DNA of 64,000 nt from Cadophora sp. MPI-SDFR-AT-0126 (GCA_020747065.1 JAGMVK010000017.1:248001-312000), one strand, 5' to 3'. Positions 1-12,142 are shown, counted from the first letter of the stretch. Made by a program: numbers and translations. Notes: generated by a model not told the origin, from the sequence alone.

Positions 1-534
1 TGAACTGAGGTAGGTAATTTTGATCAGACTGAACACTTCCGATTGTGTCTTAAATTTCATTACTCTTCGCTTTTACTGATTCATTTTAGATACAGATCTC
101 ATCTATCGCCTTTCAATTTTGTCTTGTTTGACAGCTTGAGCAGGTCATGACACTCCTCGACGACCTTGCGACGTTCATTACTTCCTTCGCCTCAGATCGC
201 CCGTCCCCCAAGAGACATCGAGCGCGAAAGTCTCAAACATGAAAAGATCGAGTTCTCTCTGTCGATTGGACACCAGGTACCATAGCGGCCTCACCTCCTA
301 GAATATGTGCGAGAATCTCCTCATGGGAAGTAACATCCACAGCATTTGAGAATCTTTCATGGGGAAAGAACTACCCAATGACCTTGCCCAATAATTCGAG
401 ACTTCGCAGAGATCCACCCCTCTAAACAACCACAACCAACTTCAGAACAACGATTCTTTCCCCAAGGGCAAATAAAAGGATCAATTCCAAATCCAAAACC
501 CTCCCATCCCGGCTGAGAAGACTACCACGTCGAG
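1..534. other. Upstream region of the Ca2+/H+ exchanger gene
   Basis: No credible open frame is seen here. The stretch immediately before the ATG at 535 is rich in C, A and T and poor in G, as expected of a fungal promoter and 5' leader. No clear TATA box was found. Confidence 0.4.
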
Positions 535-2022
535 ATGGGACCACACAATGCATCCGGTCACCACGACCCAGAGAACTCTGCCGCCCAGCCGTTATTACCT
601 CGCCATAAAACCATCTCCCAGGCCATTCGAGTAACCACTGGAATCCAGCCTGCAGGCGAGAGTGGCAGAAGCGGCATAAACCTCGGAAATTTCCTCAGAA
701 TTTGTTGGCGTTCTACCAGTAGAGCCTCTCGACTCTGCAACATTTTCTGGCCCGTTGTTCCCGCAGCCATCTTCGTGAAATACGCCCACCCGGACCTCCA
801 CCTCGTCGTTTTCATTCTCAACTACATCGCTATGGTCCCGTGTGCAAACTTAATTGGCAAGTCACCCCCTTCTAGCCATTCTGCGTTTCTGAATGAAACG
901 AATCTCAGTTTGCTAACCACTATGGGAGTTCAGGTTTCGCAGGTCAGGAGCTGGGACGAAAGCTGCACAAAGTCCTCGGCGTCTTACTGGAAACAACCCT
1001 TGGCTCGGTCGTTGAGATTGTCATGTTCATTGTCTTGCTCAAGACTGATCAATTTGCTGTCATTCAAGCTGCCATCCTTGGATCAGTCTTAGCTACTCAG
1101 CTGCTGTGCCTTGGAATGTGTTTCGTCGTCGGCGGAATTCGCCACAATGAATTGAACTTCAGCGAGGTTGTTGGTGAAGTGGGAAGCGATTTATTGTTGA
1201 CTGCGTAAGCCTCCAGCTTTTACTTATACTTGAGCTTTACTCATATTCCTCAGAGGATTTGGACTCATCGTACCCGCTGCCTTCTTCACTGCAGTGTCTG
1301 CCGACGGCCGAACCACGCCCGAGGTTGTTTCCGATAAAGTCCTTCACATATCTCGAATTACATCCATTCTCTTGATCATTGCCTACGCTATCTACACCTA
1401 CTTCCAGATGCGTACCAACGAAAGTATTTACGACGCAATCTTCGAGGAAGATGAGCATCATGCCGAGCACGAGGACGGTTCCAAAGACAAATTGACTTTC
1501 ACGGAATGTATCGTTGCTCTTGTAATCGCAATCACACTCGTTGCCATCATCGCTATCAGTCTGGTCGAAGAGATTGAGTTTATTGTCGTGACTCGACATG
1601 TCTCGGACAGCTTCGTTGGTCTCATTCTTGTTCCTCTCGTTGAGAAGTTTGCTGAACATCTGACTGCCATTGATGAAGCTTGGGACAACCAAATGAATAT
1701 GGCCCTGGCTCACGTTCTTGGTGCTACGATCCAAACGTCTCTCTTCAATGGCCCATTGGTGGTTCTTGTGGGATGGGGACTGCAAAAGAGGATGGACCTG
1801 AACTTCGACTTGTTCAACATCATCGTCTTGATCCTGGCAATCCTAGTGGTCGGAAACTTCTTGCGAGATCAAAAGAGCAATTATCTGGAAGGAAGTCTGT
1901 GTGTTATTGTCTACGTCAATATCGCTGTTGCCGTATTCTACTACCCCAATCCTGCCAACGAAGGCAACAGTGGGACTTTCGCTGTTGCAGGTCATGCCCA
2001 GAAATTTCTCGGCATGGGATGA
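535..2022 (+). CDS. Vacuolar-type Ca2+/H+ exchanger (CaCA family, Vcx-like)
   Basis: Exons 535-856, 934-1204 and 1254-2022 join in frame to 453 aa, close to the usual size of fungal vacuolar calcium/proton exchangers. The protein would move Ca2+ into the vacuole in exchange for H+. It shows a hydrophilic N-terminus and about eleven hydrophobic segments. An acidic stretch (EEDEHHAEHEDG) splits the two halves. The two family repeats are recognisable: LGSVVEIVMFIV, then QAAILGSVLATQLLCLGMCF in the first half; PLVEKFAEHLTA, then ALAHVLGATIQTSLFNGP in the second. The usual GNA.E core of each repeat is altered (GSVVE and EKFAE), keeping the acidic residue but losing the asparagine. This may be a divergent subfamily member. 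Intron 1 (857-933) uses GC-AG ends with a TGCTAAC branch site; intron 2 is 1205-1253. Confidence 0.88.
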
Positions 2023-3321
2023 CCGAATCTAATGGCATGGTTGATGTGGCGGTGATTTGAGGAGTATTGTCTTAATCTTAACGCATCCGTCTCGTGGGGG
2101 AATATGCCTTAGAGCACTTGAGCTATTTTGGTGCGGGAGAAATCATGGGATTGATAGTGTTATTCTGATGAACTTAAATCGACGGTGGTCGCCATACCTG
2201 CATACATAGTAAGTTCTGTACTGTACTTTATTTCCAGAATAGCACTTTAGTCATTAGTAAATAATCGAAGTTTCGCACGTAGCCACCGCTAGCACGGTAT
2301 GTGAAGTCTTTCTTTCATGAGTGACTGAGGAATTCAACGGAGACTTTGAAGTTACAGAACCTGTGACTGCGCCGCCGACAGAATTGCTGCCAGGGTTTTT
2401 TTGTTAAAATAACGTCTCCCTTTTCTCTCGCTGAGGCTACGGAGTGAAACCCGGATGCTACCAGAATTGAATTAGTAGTGCTCGAAATTGATCGTTGTTT
2501 TGTCCGCGACTGCACATGCGCTAGCGATTTGATTGAGCTTGCGATTGCTACTCAAATTTGCGGGCGTCTGCTGCTTTGTTTTTTCGACTGTTGCCTGAAT
2601 CTTGAAGTACGTTTTGTTACGCGACCAGGTATACATATGTGTATCGGCCACTCCCAGCTAGAAACAGAGTTGAGCGACTTCATGGGCTTTGAATATCCTC
2701 TTGGGATTTCTGAATATGTCTAGTGGACATCGATAGATAACGTGCTATATGACACCCTTTCATAAAAAAGTCTAGTTTCAAAGCACATGATGTTCAGGAA
2801 GTGGAGATGTGGTTGGACGGAAGGGTCGGTTGATCTCGCCAAGATGGACTGGTACTTCTACCTCCCAGTACCCCTCGACCTCACGCGCACAATTGCACAA
2901 CGAGAATCTTCTTGAATGTTTGTTATTGGCCAAATCTATAATGCTACATCGCGTGGTGCAATAAGACCTTGCACACAAGCCTTTCCCAATCAAATTGGTA
3001 AGTGTTGCAGAGGCTAATGCGAAAACCAGAAATACTCTCTCACAGACCCAAGTCTGCAACCCAACGGGACGCATCCAAGGATGTTAATATCTGAAGCATC
3101 CATCGCCATATCCAGAATTGAAACTCGGGGGAGGGGGAATGATTGTCAAAAACAAAGTACCATGAACCGAAATTAAAATAAAAAAAAAGGTTCCCCATCG
3201 GACCGAGTTCAACCAAACTCGAGTCGAAGGCGCCATTCTCGGGCCGTCGACATATCGATGCGCGAACAACGCAAAGCGAACACAAGTATGAGAAAGTCCT
3301 CAAGGCGATAGCTCGCGAAGC
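2023..3321. other. Intergenic region without a recognisable gene
   Basis: Only short shadow frames are present. The region contains the 3' flank of the exchanger gene and the 3' flank of the minus-strand RRM-like gene that ends at 3322, so the two genes converge here. No RNA gene or repeat was recognised. Confidence 0.5.
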
Positions 3322-5238
3322 TCAGGGAAAATACGGAAAGCAACTAAATTCATGTGGTCCGCATGGATCTGCGCCATATGACACCATCACATCAAGTCCC
3401 AGCTTGCTGATCACCTCATCCAGAAGCTATAGGATGGTCAGCATGGCACCTTCTCGACTGCGGCTGAGATTTGGTAAACTGACCTTCTTAGCACAACGAG
3501 CCTGACCTCTCAACTTGCAGAACTCGAACAACAAAACTACATTTCCGTTACTACCACGGCTGATTTTTCTCTGAATAAGCTTGAAAACTAGCTTTTGACG
3601 CAGCAAGCTCTCAACAGACTGCATACAGATAGCGTCCTCTGGACCCTCAATCAACAGGACCCGAGATTGTCTCATCTCTTCTGCGTCAGCTGGACGGCAC
3701 TTATTCTTATTCCACAAGAACTTCAAGAGCTTGCCCCGAAACTTGAAGGCACCTTCTTTACCACGGTTGAAACAGTACTCGGCAGCTTCTCTCGTGAAGA
3801 ATGTAATATCAGCGGCCGCTGTTGCAAATCGACCAGGGATTGCTGGATGGAGACAAATATTTCGGATAGCTGCAAACCGGATCACGGATACAATATCCGT
3901 CTCTGATATGCCAACTGGGAAGCCCTGGATATGAATGGAAGTGTTCATCTTCTCTGGGCACTGTGCATTCAAGATCCGATCCTCTGTCACATCACCCTTG
4001 TATTTCGAAAAGAGGTTGACTCCGGCTATGATAGCTCTTTCAGCTGTCTCTATGCTCAGAGGGCGTTTTCCGTCCATGCGATGTCGAGAAGTTGCGAAAC
4101 AAAGATGGATACTTGGTGTGTGTGGTGGTGGTAGAGTAGCCTGACTAGCAAACAGAGCAAGTCTTTGTTCGATCGGGACATAAGGTGTGGGTGCCATGAC
4201 CGGAGAGAAGAGGCACCCGGTATAACCGACCATGGTGGCATTTGCGATGGGCCCGTACCGAACCAGTACATGGTTCATCATGAATGGAGATTGCTTGATC
4301 GGAGAATCCATAGTCTGCGGAACCCCAGTGTAAGAGCCCATCACTCCCTCAGGTCTGGTAAGCTGGGTTACCATGTGCGGAGCCCTATCATGATCAGGAG
4401 AATGTTCCTTGATACGGTTATGTATACTGTTCGCTGCAAAGTCCGCCATTGAAAAGTGGCTTGGGCAACAGTGGTGTTGACATCCTCCTCCTGAGGTCAT
4501 CGACGACACTGATGCCTGACTCCTGGTTGTTTCGCAGACGCTCGATACAGTGCTTCTCGACTCAGCAGACACAGAACGGAATTGCGTGTTGTTCGTTACT
4601 CTGCTGGGTTCAATGTGTTTTGGCTCGATGAAGTTCCATGCTGTCGTGGCGCGGTCCGTAGTGGTCATGCGAGCAAAGTAATTGCCAGGAAGCATTGGGA
4701 AGCAATGATCGAGGGGATCAAAGTCTATCAAGGACGTTAGATCTATTCCATGGATCAAAATGTTTGACTTACTCTTGTACTGCAACAAAGCATCGAAAAG
4801 CTCGCCCATGGTCACCGGACCCCGAGAAATTCGAGCTTTCATGGCTGGTGGATATCAGCACCATCAGTGGCCACTTGGATTAGGGGTGATTTACCTTCCC
4901 TGACGACCCGGCGTTGTACTTGGGCATGGATGGCCTTGACATCTTTAATGGTCATCTTAACGGACGAATGGGGAGCGATATCTGTTGTTGTTATTAGTAG
5001 AGCGCTTCTGATGATCGGGCGAAAACTTACCAAGATTGGGCACGGCTTGAGAAAGCATCGGGGCTCGGTAAGGATAGAAAATCCTGTCTCGCACACGCAG
5101 CTCTGTTCCTGAGATCAGTCAGCTATCAGATTTTCTTCCTCTCGTAAGATTCTCCTGGCTTGCCCCCATACCTTTGGATGGGAAAGTGCGTTGCGAAGCG
5201 TGGTGCACCGATCGTGCATCAGATCTCTTGTCCTCCAT
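3322..5238 (-). CDS. RRM-like cluster protein, intact copy A (unknown function)
   Basis: Six exons on the minus strand (5238-5172, 5108-5031, 4981-4895, 4844-4773, 4724-3484, 3426-3322) join to 549 aa. The first four introns are all phase 1. I do not recognise a named family. From about residue 361 there is an RRM-like pattern: strand NTSIHIQGFP, helix SETDIVSVIRFAAI, strand AAADITFFTREAAEYC. This is followed by KFLWNKNK and then SRVLLIEGPEDAI. The C-terminal exon gives DVMVSYGADPC, matching the tails of copies C and D. The N-terminal exon carries TIKDVKAIHAQVQRRV, also seen in copy B. The middle is low in complexity and rich in Ser, Thr and His. RNA binding is a guess from the fold; the canonical RNP aromatic residues are weak. 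Paralogues follow at 6.2, 10.8, 12.1 and 14.5 kb. Confidence 0.72.
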
Positions 5239-6181
5239 ATTGATCGAAAGGAACTTTAATTATCAGTGTATGATACTTCAAACGTTGTACAAGCATGTAC
5301 TTGTCGGTATCTGGTGGGGAAAGCTCTTTTTGCCAGAACCACGGACTCATTGACCTATGGCGCGAAGGTTCAGGCGCAATTCGAAGTCACTAAATGGCTG
5401 AGCAAGGCCTTAGTGCAGCCAAAAAAGACTGAAAATTGAGTGAAAATACTCTGCTAACAAGTGATTTGGCAAGTGAGGCGCAGGTGTCTTGCTGGGAGTC
5501 GAGTTGGTTATTGATGATCGAGAAATGAGGAGCTGTTTAGGGTAACCGAGGCACTCGATCCGACCAGGCTAGTCTAAGGCCTATTTGAGAGGACTTTTTC
5601 AAACAGGAAGATACGCGAAAATGACAGCTAGTGCAGTTGCGCATGCCCGCAGTGGCGTTCGTGGTGCATAAGGCTGAGAGATTCATTGTTATTATTCGAG
5701 AAGATGAGAATAACCGAGCACGTGATCTGCGACCGACAGTAGGCGAGCTAGTTGCACCGTTCACCTGGGCTTGGATCTGCGCGGATGGAGCATAGTATTA
5801 CGCCTTATGGAAGAAATCGTGATGCTATGGCACAAAGAGTGTTCATTGATTGTTCAAAAGAGGACATGGCTGTGAAGTGAACGAAGATGTTTCTTTCTTA
5901 GGTGATAAAGTGTACGCAAGATCACTGGAAGCGACTGGAACACAAAGGAGTATATTTTGGCTTTTAATTATTATCCGTTTACACCAAAATATAGTTTCAA
6001 AGACGCGAGAGTGCACAGACACAAGAAACTGCCGAAAAGAAATCTCAGTACTGCATGAGGCCAAAGTGCAGCTCCAGCGATGCTTAGTAGAATGAAGCCT
6101 AGCATCGTGTCAAGAAGAAGAAAAAAGGTCGAATTTGGCGCCAGAGCGACGTCCGATCCCAATACACTTGAGTCCAATTTG
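5239..6181. other. Spacer between RRM-like copies A and B
   Basis: Upstream flank of copy A and downstream flank of copy B. Only short frames without recognisable domains are present (for example 5850-6095 and 5971-6219), and I do not call them genes. Confidence 0.45.
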
Positions 6182-8290
6182 TCAACCCGCATAGTCGACG
6201 GTCGCATCGAGGATTCCATTTGTGTGGATGTACGCCCAAATGCATTTCATCGCTGGTCTAGATTGACCTCGAATCTGAGCACACGAAGTCGTTAGAATCT
6301 GGATTTCTGAGAAAACGGAATCTCACCTGTCCAGGAAATTGCTTACCTGACTGAATTCGAGACGAATCAGGGTCCTGCCATTTCCATCGTACTGTTCCTC
6401 ACCATGTACCAAGTCGAAAGTCAAATTGTCCTGCAAGACGTTCATGATCGCATTCCAAGAGATGGTATTCTCGGAGCCTTCGATCGATAAGGTTCGACTC
6501 TGCTGGCACTCCGAGTATGACGCAGGGCAGACTTTATTCTTGTTCCACTTAAACTTCAGTGGGTATCCATGCGCGGAAACCATACCTTGGAGACCAAGTT
6601 GCATGAAGTGGGGAGCCGATGCTCTATCGAAGAATGTAAAGTCGCCTGCAGCCATGGGAAATCTTGGTGTGGGGGGGGGGGGATCTTGGTGGCAAGGGAT
6701 CATGTCTGTTCAAGGCCGCAACTCTAGCTTGTCGGGTAATCGAGAGCATTTCTCGCTGCGATTCCTTCGTGAAGAAGCCTTCGACATGGACGGAGCAGTT
6801 CAGCCAGGGTTGACAGCTAGCATTTTGCATCGTGTGGTGGTCAATCTCAACCTTGTGATTGGGGCTGATGCTGACATTGCTATCGATTGATCTGCGCAAA
6901 ATATCTTGGGGTATGATGGGATTCAAAGCTTGGCGGCTGCGAGAAGGTCTAAATGGAATGGGGGCAGACAGATATTTGGGAGTTGAAGGGTAAGGAGCTA
7001 TATGCATTATGCTCACGCCATTGTTCGGTTGATGTGGAGCGAAAGATGATGATGGCAAAGTTGATCGTGCAGCGTCATGCCGCCTCATTCCGCATTGCGC
7101 TGGTATGAATTCGGAGGATAACTGAGATAAGATGATAGCCTCTCATCGTCCGGTGACCCGATGACGCTCTGATTGCCCGAAGGATAATATCCACGGTGCT
7201 GATATGCGACTCCTGCCATTTGACCTCCACCCATCGTCGAAATTTTGGCAGCTGTATGATGAGGAGACTTGGCAAAACAAGGAGTCTCTTGGATACGCCT
7301 TGTCTCGTGTTGCCTATAGTGCTCAATCGTGGGTTGCTGAATCACTCCGCTGCTGCTCTGATATACTTCGCTGGGTAATGGAATCGAATTTGGTTGGGTT
7401 TTGGGAAGATACCCGCCGCTTGGGAAGAAGTTACTGACTCGTGGGTTGAGGATTTGACCACACATACCAGGCATTGACTGCAAGATTTCTGCATGCACCT
7501 GGTTTTGTTCTTGTTGATGAGGTGGTGAGGAATCGGATACGTAGCGATGAGTCGCATGTTTGATAGTTACAGAATTCCTCTTTTTGGGTTCTTCGGTAGA
7601 TGAATACGAGTCAGTTTGATGATAATTGGTCGACATAGTATTGCGATTCCTACACATGGCATTGATGGCAGATGTGGCAGTTTCCGGATTGATGAACTTC
7701 CAAGCACATTAGTCCAGGTCTGCTTCGCTGAGATCTAAGAAAAACTCTCTTGGGAGATGTTCGAAGGGATGACTACAAGGATCAAAGCCTAAAAGATAGT
7801 GAGAACTCAGGATCTGTCATGAAAAGGAGAATTGAGCCAAACCTGATCGATGTTCTAATGCTACCAAGAGTTCTCCCAGCTTTGGTGGGTTTCGGGATAC
7901 GCCGCCTACATAGAATTAGTATGTCTACTTATTGAGGTATACTGTGACTCTGAGCTTTGACTATCTTACTCTGAATCTCGGCATGGATAAGCTTAAGATC
8001 CTTCACGGTTATGTGTGGTGACACGGATGAGACGGTTACTTGATTATAGTCAGTGTGCTTCAGATGCTCGTGGGACCGTCCAGTCTCACAGTGTGCCATA
8101 CTAGGCTGATTGGGAACGACTAAGGTACTCTCCTTCCTAGATTTAGGTACAATTTCTGTGCAATCAGTCAGTATCATGTCTAGATTCAAGTCGCCAACGG
8201 CTGCTTACCGGGCTCCTCTGAAGCTGAATTGTCGTCGCGGGACAACCGACCTCGCCGCGCAAGGCAGTTGTCGGATATGTTATCATTCAT
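6182..8290 (-). pseudogene. RRM-like cluster protein, broken copy B
   Basis: Same exon plan as copy A. ATG at 8290, first exon 8290-8209 ending in phase 1 before GTAAGC, then an exon with ITVKDLKLIHAEIQSKIV. The main exon begins FDPCSHPFEHLP, matching FDPLDHCFPMLP of copy A. Lesions: TAA at 7711-7709 just before CAWKFINPE (copy A has TTAWNFIEP). The frame changes between the segment ending QRNAE at 7085 and the one running 7088-6624. A second frame change falls at an 11-G run (6672-6682), between LNRHDPLP and the downstream frame with GDFTFFDRA, KFKWNKNK and SRTLSIEGSEN. The last exon, coding QSRPAMKCIW and DATVDYAG, is recognisable but its splice phase no longer fits. Each defect could singly be a missed intron or a read error, but together they indicate a decaying gene. 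Confidence 0.7.
6672..6682. repeat. Homopolymer run of 11 G inside copy B
   Basis: The run sits exactly where the reading frame of copy B changes on the minus strand. It may be a real slippage mutation or a sequencing length error. Confidence 0.85.
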
Positions 8291-9301
8291 TGTGGAAGAT
8301 TAGTACCAAACGCTATTCTCTGGTGTTACTTGTCAATGACCTCGCAGGCTTGTGTTTGTATTAGGCAAGGCCCAGCAGCAAATCGAAGTGAACAACAGTA
8401 ACGAGTACATACGACGGAGTGAAACAAGGAAAAACCAGCTTTGACTCTCTCTGGAAGTGCAGCAGAAGTCAATAAGACCTCAAGAACATAACAAAATTAA
8501 ATAGGTTGAGACTTGTTAACTTACGAGGAAAGTTTCAGGTTGCTGCTCCTGATCATATGAGGAACGCGGGCCCATCAGCTTGATTGATGATAATGGTTGG
8601 CCTAGCATATATTGAGGGCTTCTGCAGGGGTTCCGGGTGACGGATCAACAGCGGCGCGGGTGCGGCGCGTCATAAGGCTGAAGAAATCGATATTTTGACT
8701 CGGCCGAAAGTGGTCTAAGTTGGATGAAGTCGGTCATGTGATTATTCCTCACGACGACCAAAGCAGGGCGGTGACAAGATCGCTAGAATTTACATTGAAG
8801 GCACATATGAGAATCAATGAATTCGATTGGTCTGAAGTTAAGAATTCAGTAAGACACGCTTTTAGAGATTATTTGAAAGACATAGCTGTCCGCAGGACCT
8901 CTGGTTGGTTCAGCCTCAAGGAGCATTAGTGTCTCCAGAGTTTTGCGCTAGTAAAGAATTGAATTGTCTGTGGCTCACTATGATAATGATCACAAGACAA
9001 GGAACCGCCTATGACAGTGATTGTTTTACAACATCAGCCTCACAATAGATGCGAACTGATGTTTCTCCTAATGGATGCCCATCCGTGGCCTAAGTGAACT
9101 ATCAATGCACGCTTTCAAAGCCTCCGCAAGCACATCAAACGTATAGTATATAATGGAAGAATCCGTGACTTACATCCGGAAGAAGGCAAAACTCTTTCCT
9201 TGGATTTTGGCACACAGGCTGCGTCGAAATGAATGTAAACAAAGAATCGCGCTAAAAACCCGAAGCGAGTGACACGTGACCAGACACCAAGCCTGCTCGG
9301 A
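8291..9301. other. Spacer between copy B and the transposon
   Basis: Contains the upstream flank of copy B and a 69-aa frame at 8720-8929 (plus) that resembles nothing I know. No gene is called. Confidence 0.4.
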
Positions 9302-9335
9302 GGACCACCAGGGGGTGCAGCTATTCGTGATACGG
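9302..9335. repeat. Left terminal inverted repeat of the transposon
   Basis: 34 nt pairing with 10710-10743, differing at two positions. Confidence 0.88.
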
Positions 9336-9384
9336 GGTAAATTAAGCGAGGAACACCCAAAAATGTATCAATTTCAACTCTAAA

Positions 9385-10641
9385 TTACCACAACTTGCTC
9401 TTAATGGGCTTTCCACTAGAATTAACTACTGAATTACATCGATCGGGCATCTCAGCTATCCTAGCACGAATTTCCTGCATCGTTACCTTATCCTATTCCT
9501 CTTGAATCGCTATTTTAAGCTCTTCTAAGTCATGCCACACCCTGTGCCGCAAACGAGGCTTTATGATATTCCAACAAGCTTCGATTGGGTTCAAATCCGG
9601 AGATTGTGGAGGATGAATAAGAACATCGATCCAATTGGAGTCTCGGTAGGTTTTTGCAAGAGTTGTACTCATATTCTTAGGGATTCGGTGGCCGTGGGAA
9701 TGATCGTTGTCTTCTTGAAGGATCCACGGGCGATTATCCCGCAATCGTGCCTCTTGAATTGCCGTGGCGTAGACAGGTAAAAGCCTCTCGACGTAGTACT
9801 TCTGCGTCATAGTATTTCCCTTCGGTTTAACCTCAACTTCGTGCGGAAGAAGAGCCTCCCACTCCTTCAAACGAGCCTCCCACGAGTCTTCAGATTCGGT
9901 CTTTCGACGACGAGGCTTTCGTGGACGTTTCGGTGGAATAACCTTGTCGTCTTCGTCGTGGTAGAACTCGAGCTTCTCACACTTCGCGTGCCAATTGACC
10001 CAGCCGGCGGCATGCAAACGATTCCCCTCTTTCTTCGGCCTTTCCTGTATGTTTTCAGGGTTCTCTCGAGTTCCCTCTTCTCGTAGAATATAGGCGGCGC
10101 CTTGAGACGAAGGATCGACGTGAAACTCGTCCGTGAAGAAGATATATTGCCACCATTCGTCGATCGATTTCCCCTAGTGTTCTTTGCCGTACGCAACGCG
10201 TTTTGCCTTATTCGCCGGGGAAATCTCCTTCTTTACATACGCTTGTTTGAAGCGCCGACCATTCTTTGTGTGTACCTTGAGCATCTTCTTCAATTGACGT
10301 GGTTTCACTTCGATATTGAAGTGATCGATTTGAGCCTCAAGGTGCTGATCGCGGACAGGATTTGAAGGCGACACAAGGCGTTCACATTGCTCTTTTGAGA
10401 CTCGCGATTGTTTCCCAAGTATCTTCGACCTCTTACGAGTATGACGATATGCGGCGAGCCAGCGCTTTGCGGTAGGTTCAGAGGTGCCAGATTCCAGAGC
10501 GAGGACGGGAATTGATTTACCGGGGTATTCTCGATCGTACGCATTGAAAAACCGAGTCTTTTCAATTGTATTATATTCGCCGACATGAGATTGATACTCT
10601 GGAGTCGAAGGGCGCTTTGTAAAGCGTGTGGAAGGCGCCAT
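9385..10641 (-). pseudogene. Transposase relic, DDE_3 / Tc1-mariner superfamily
   Basis: A single frame of 419 codons runs from ATG at 10641 to TAA at 9387-9385. It is interrupted by TAG at 10176-10174 and TAG at 9495-9493 with no change of frame. N-terminal helix-turn-helix-like segments (SIPVLALESGTSEPTAKRWL) are followed by the catalytic region: first Asp in FFTDEFHVD, second Asp in QEDNDHSHG, Glu in SPDLNPIEACWN. About 42 residues separate the last two. In an active element this enzyme would bind the terminal repeats and cut and paste the element. Both stops can be explained by a C-to-T change (CAG to TAG) or by a G-to-A change from TGG, as expected of repeat-induced point mutation. The second stop lies before the last 35 codons. 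Confidence 0.88.
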
Positions 10642-10709
10642 AATTAGTTGTAGAGTTGTTGTTATTACGGGAGGGATAAACGCGTTTTCGCGTTCCTTTG
10701 CTTATTCAG

Positions 10710-10743
10710 CCGTATCACGAATGGCTGCACCCCCTGGTGGACC
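10710..10743. repeat. Right terminal inverted repeat of the transposon
   Basis: Reverse complement of 9302-9335 with two mismatches. Confidence 0.88.
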
Positions 10744-10835
10744 CCAACAAACTGGTTGTGGCTTTGAGTGGCTCCCATACATGCCTTAACAGAACCATTT
10801 AGCATTCTGCAATAATTCCGGGTGGCTCAGGGAAA

Positions 10836-11290
10836 CTTACTTGTGCTTGGCCATCCAAGCGAACAAACGAAAATTGCAGAATCTTCTTGCTTGGATCCTG
10901 ATAGGCAAACTCCAAGACTATATCCCACTAAGAGATACAGATTTTCGGGAAGTGCAACTCCAGGTAAGCGAGCGTCATGATTCCACAAGGACCCTCGATG
11001 ACCAGAACTCGGGATTGCTGAGTGTTGTCTCGTAGATCCCCGTCACGATTTATATGGCCTTGAGTCTGAAATTCCTAATCAAGACTCCCTCAGAACTGTC
11101 TGCCTATCGTTTGAACGTCGCTGCAGCATCTGAACTCATAATGGTCATCTTCGTTGTAAAGGTGGTGAGATCAGCATTTAAAGGTACAATATGACAGGAC
11201 TGAACAGCGCCGGTGTCAATCTTGTCGAAGATCGCACTCACATGTACGGATGATGACATGTTCTAGAGCCGCAATGCACAATTCACGGCA
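10836..11290 (-). pseudogene. RRM-like cluster protein, remnant copy E
   Basis: Reading the minus strand from about 11270 gives SSSVHVSAIFDK, which matches the first RRM-like strand of copies A and B, then a stop. A second frame gives QSRVLVIEGPCGI, matching SRVLLIEGPEDAI of copy A. It continues through another stop to FVRLDGQAQ, matching KLRGQARC of copy A. No start, no 5' exons and no C-terminal exon are visible. This is the 3' half of a copy that has decayed by stops and frame changes. Confidence 0.75.
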
Positions 11291-12142
11291 TCTGGGAGCT
11301 GGTAAGCCTAAAGTCAGTTAGCCTGGGAGCTTGAATCGCCTCGATAACGGTGCCTGGCCTCAAAAGTGCTCGTTTGTGCTTTCATCTTCATCGATCAATT
11401 CTGTTGAAGAAAAAACTGTTTCGCAAAGCTCTAGACTGGCATTAGATTCAAGATGTAATCTCTAGAGTTACAGCTTCGAAATTTTGGCGCAGAGCAATTT
11501 CAACCAGGACCAAGAGCAAAGAGCAGTAGTGAAGAGTATACGTTGGACTTATGAGTAGTCGATTGAGTCAAAATACGACTGACGGTAACATTCGAAGACG
11601 ATTTTTAACTGGCCAGGGCAGTCTCGCTTAAACATGAACTAAAATGAGGACTTAAGGAGATCTAGAGCAAGAAAGAAGATTGAGAACCTGCGAAAGACGC
11701 ACAACAAGAAGCTAAATTCTGTGCAGTTTATTACATAAGTGTAAGAATTCTTGATTGTATATGTAAGGGATTGTACGCGGATCGTCATGAGGACCGTGAT
11801 GTCATGTTCACTCCTTTCACTCTGTTGCCAAGGCAACGACAAAACCTGTCACTGATGTCGCATGAGCACGAAGTACTTGTTTCAAAGTCTTAGCGTCTTT
11901 TGACTGTGTGAATAAAGCTGAGAGCTTCTGTGACTTGGTGCATATTAAGGGCAACCTTCACCCGTTGTTATGGTTCGATATCCACCTTCAACATCCACTT
12001 TCGACAACGGTTCTTCGACATACTTCTTCACGGTCACCCTAAAAGACTTTATTGGATTCCATCAGTCTGGATATAATCTTGCACCCACCTGTAGTTTCCT
12101 GAAGCTTGTAACATCACCCACGACTAATCTTGAGTCGGTATC
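11291..12142. other. Spacer upstream of RRM-like copy C
   Basis: AT-rich, with only short frames. It probably contains the promoter of copy C, and possibly eroded upstream exons of remnant E that I cannot recognise. Confidence 0.4.

Larger units (their letters stand above)
9302..10743. mobile_element. Tc1/mariner-type DNA transposon, inactive
   Basis: A 1442-bp element bounded by 34-bp imperfect terminal inverted repeats: 9302-9335 starts GGACCACCAGGGGGTGCAG and 10710-10743 is its reverse complement with two mismatches. It encloses one transposase frame on the minus strand. No intact TA duplication is seen at the ends, so the target site has been mutated or the true ends lie a base or two outside. 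It lies inside the cluster of RRM-like paralogues. Confidence 0.88.

Noticed and set aside
8720..8929. 69-aa plus-strand frame beginning MDEVGHVIIPHDD
   Set aside because: Short, no similarity recognised, no intron or neighbour evidence; it lies in the spacer next to the transposon.
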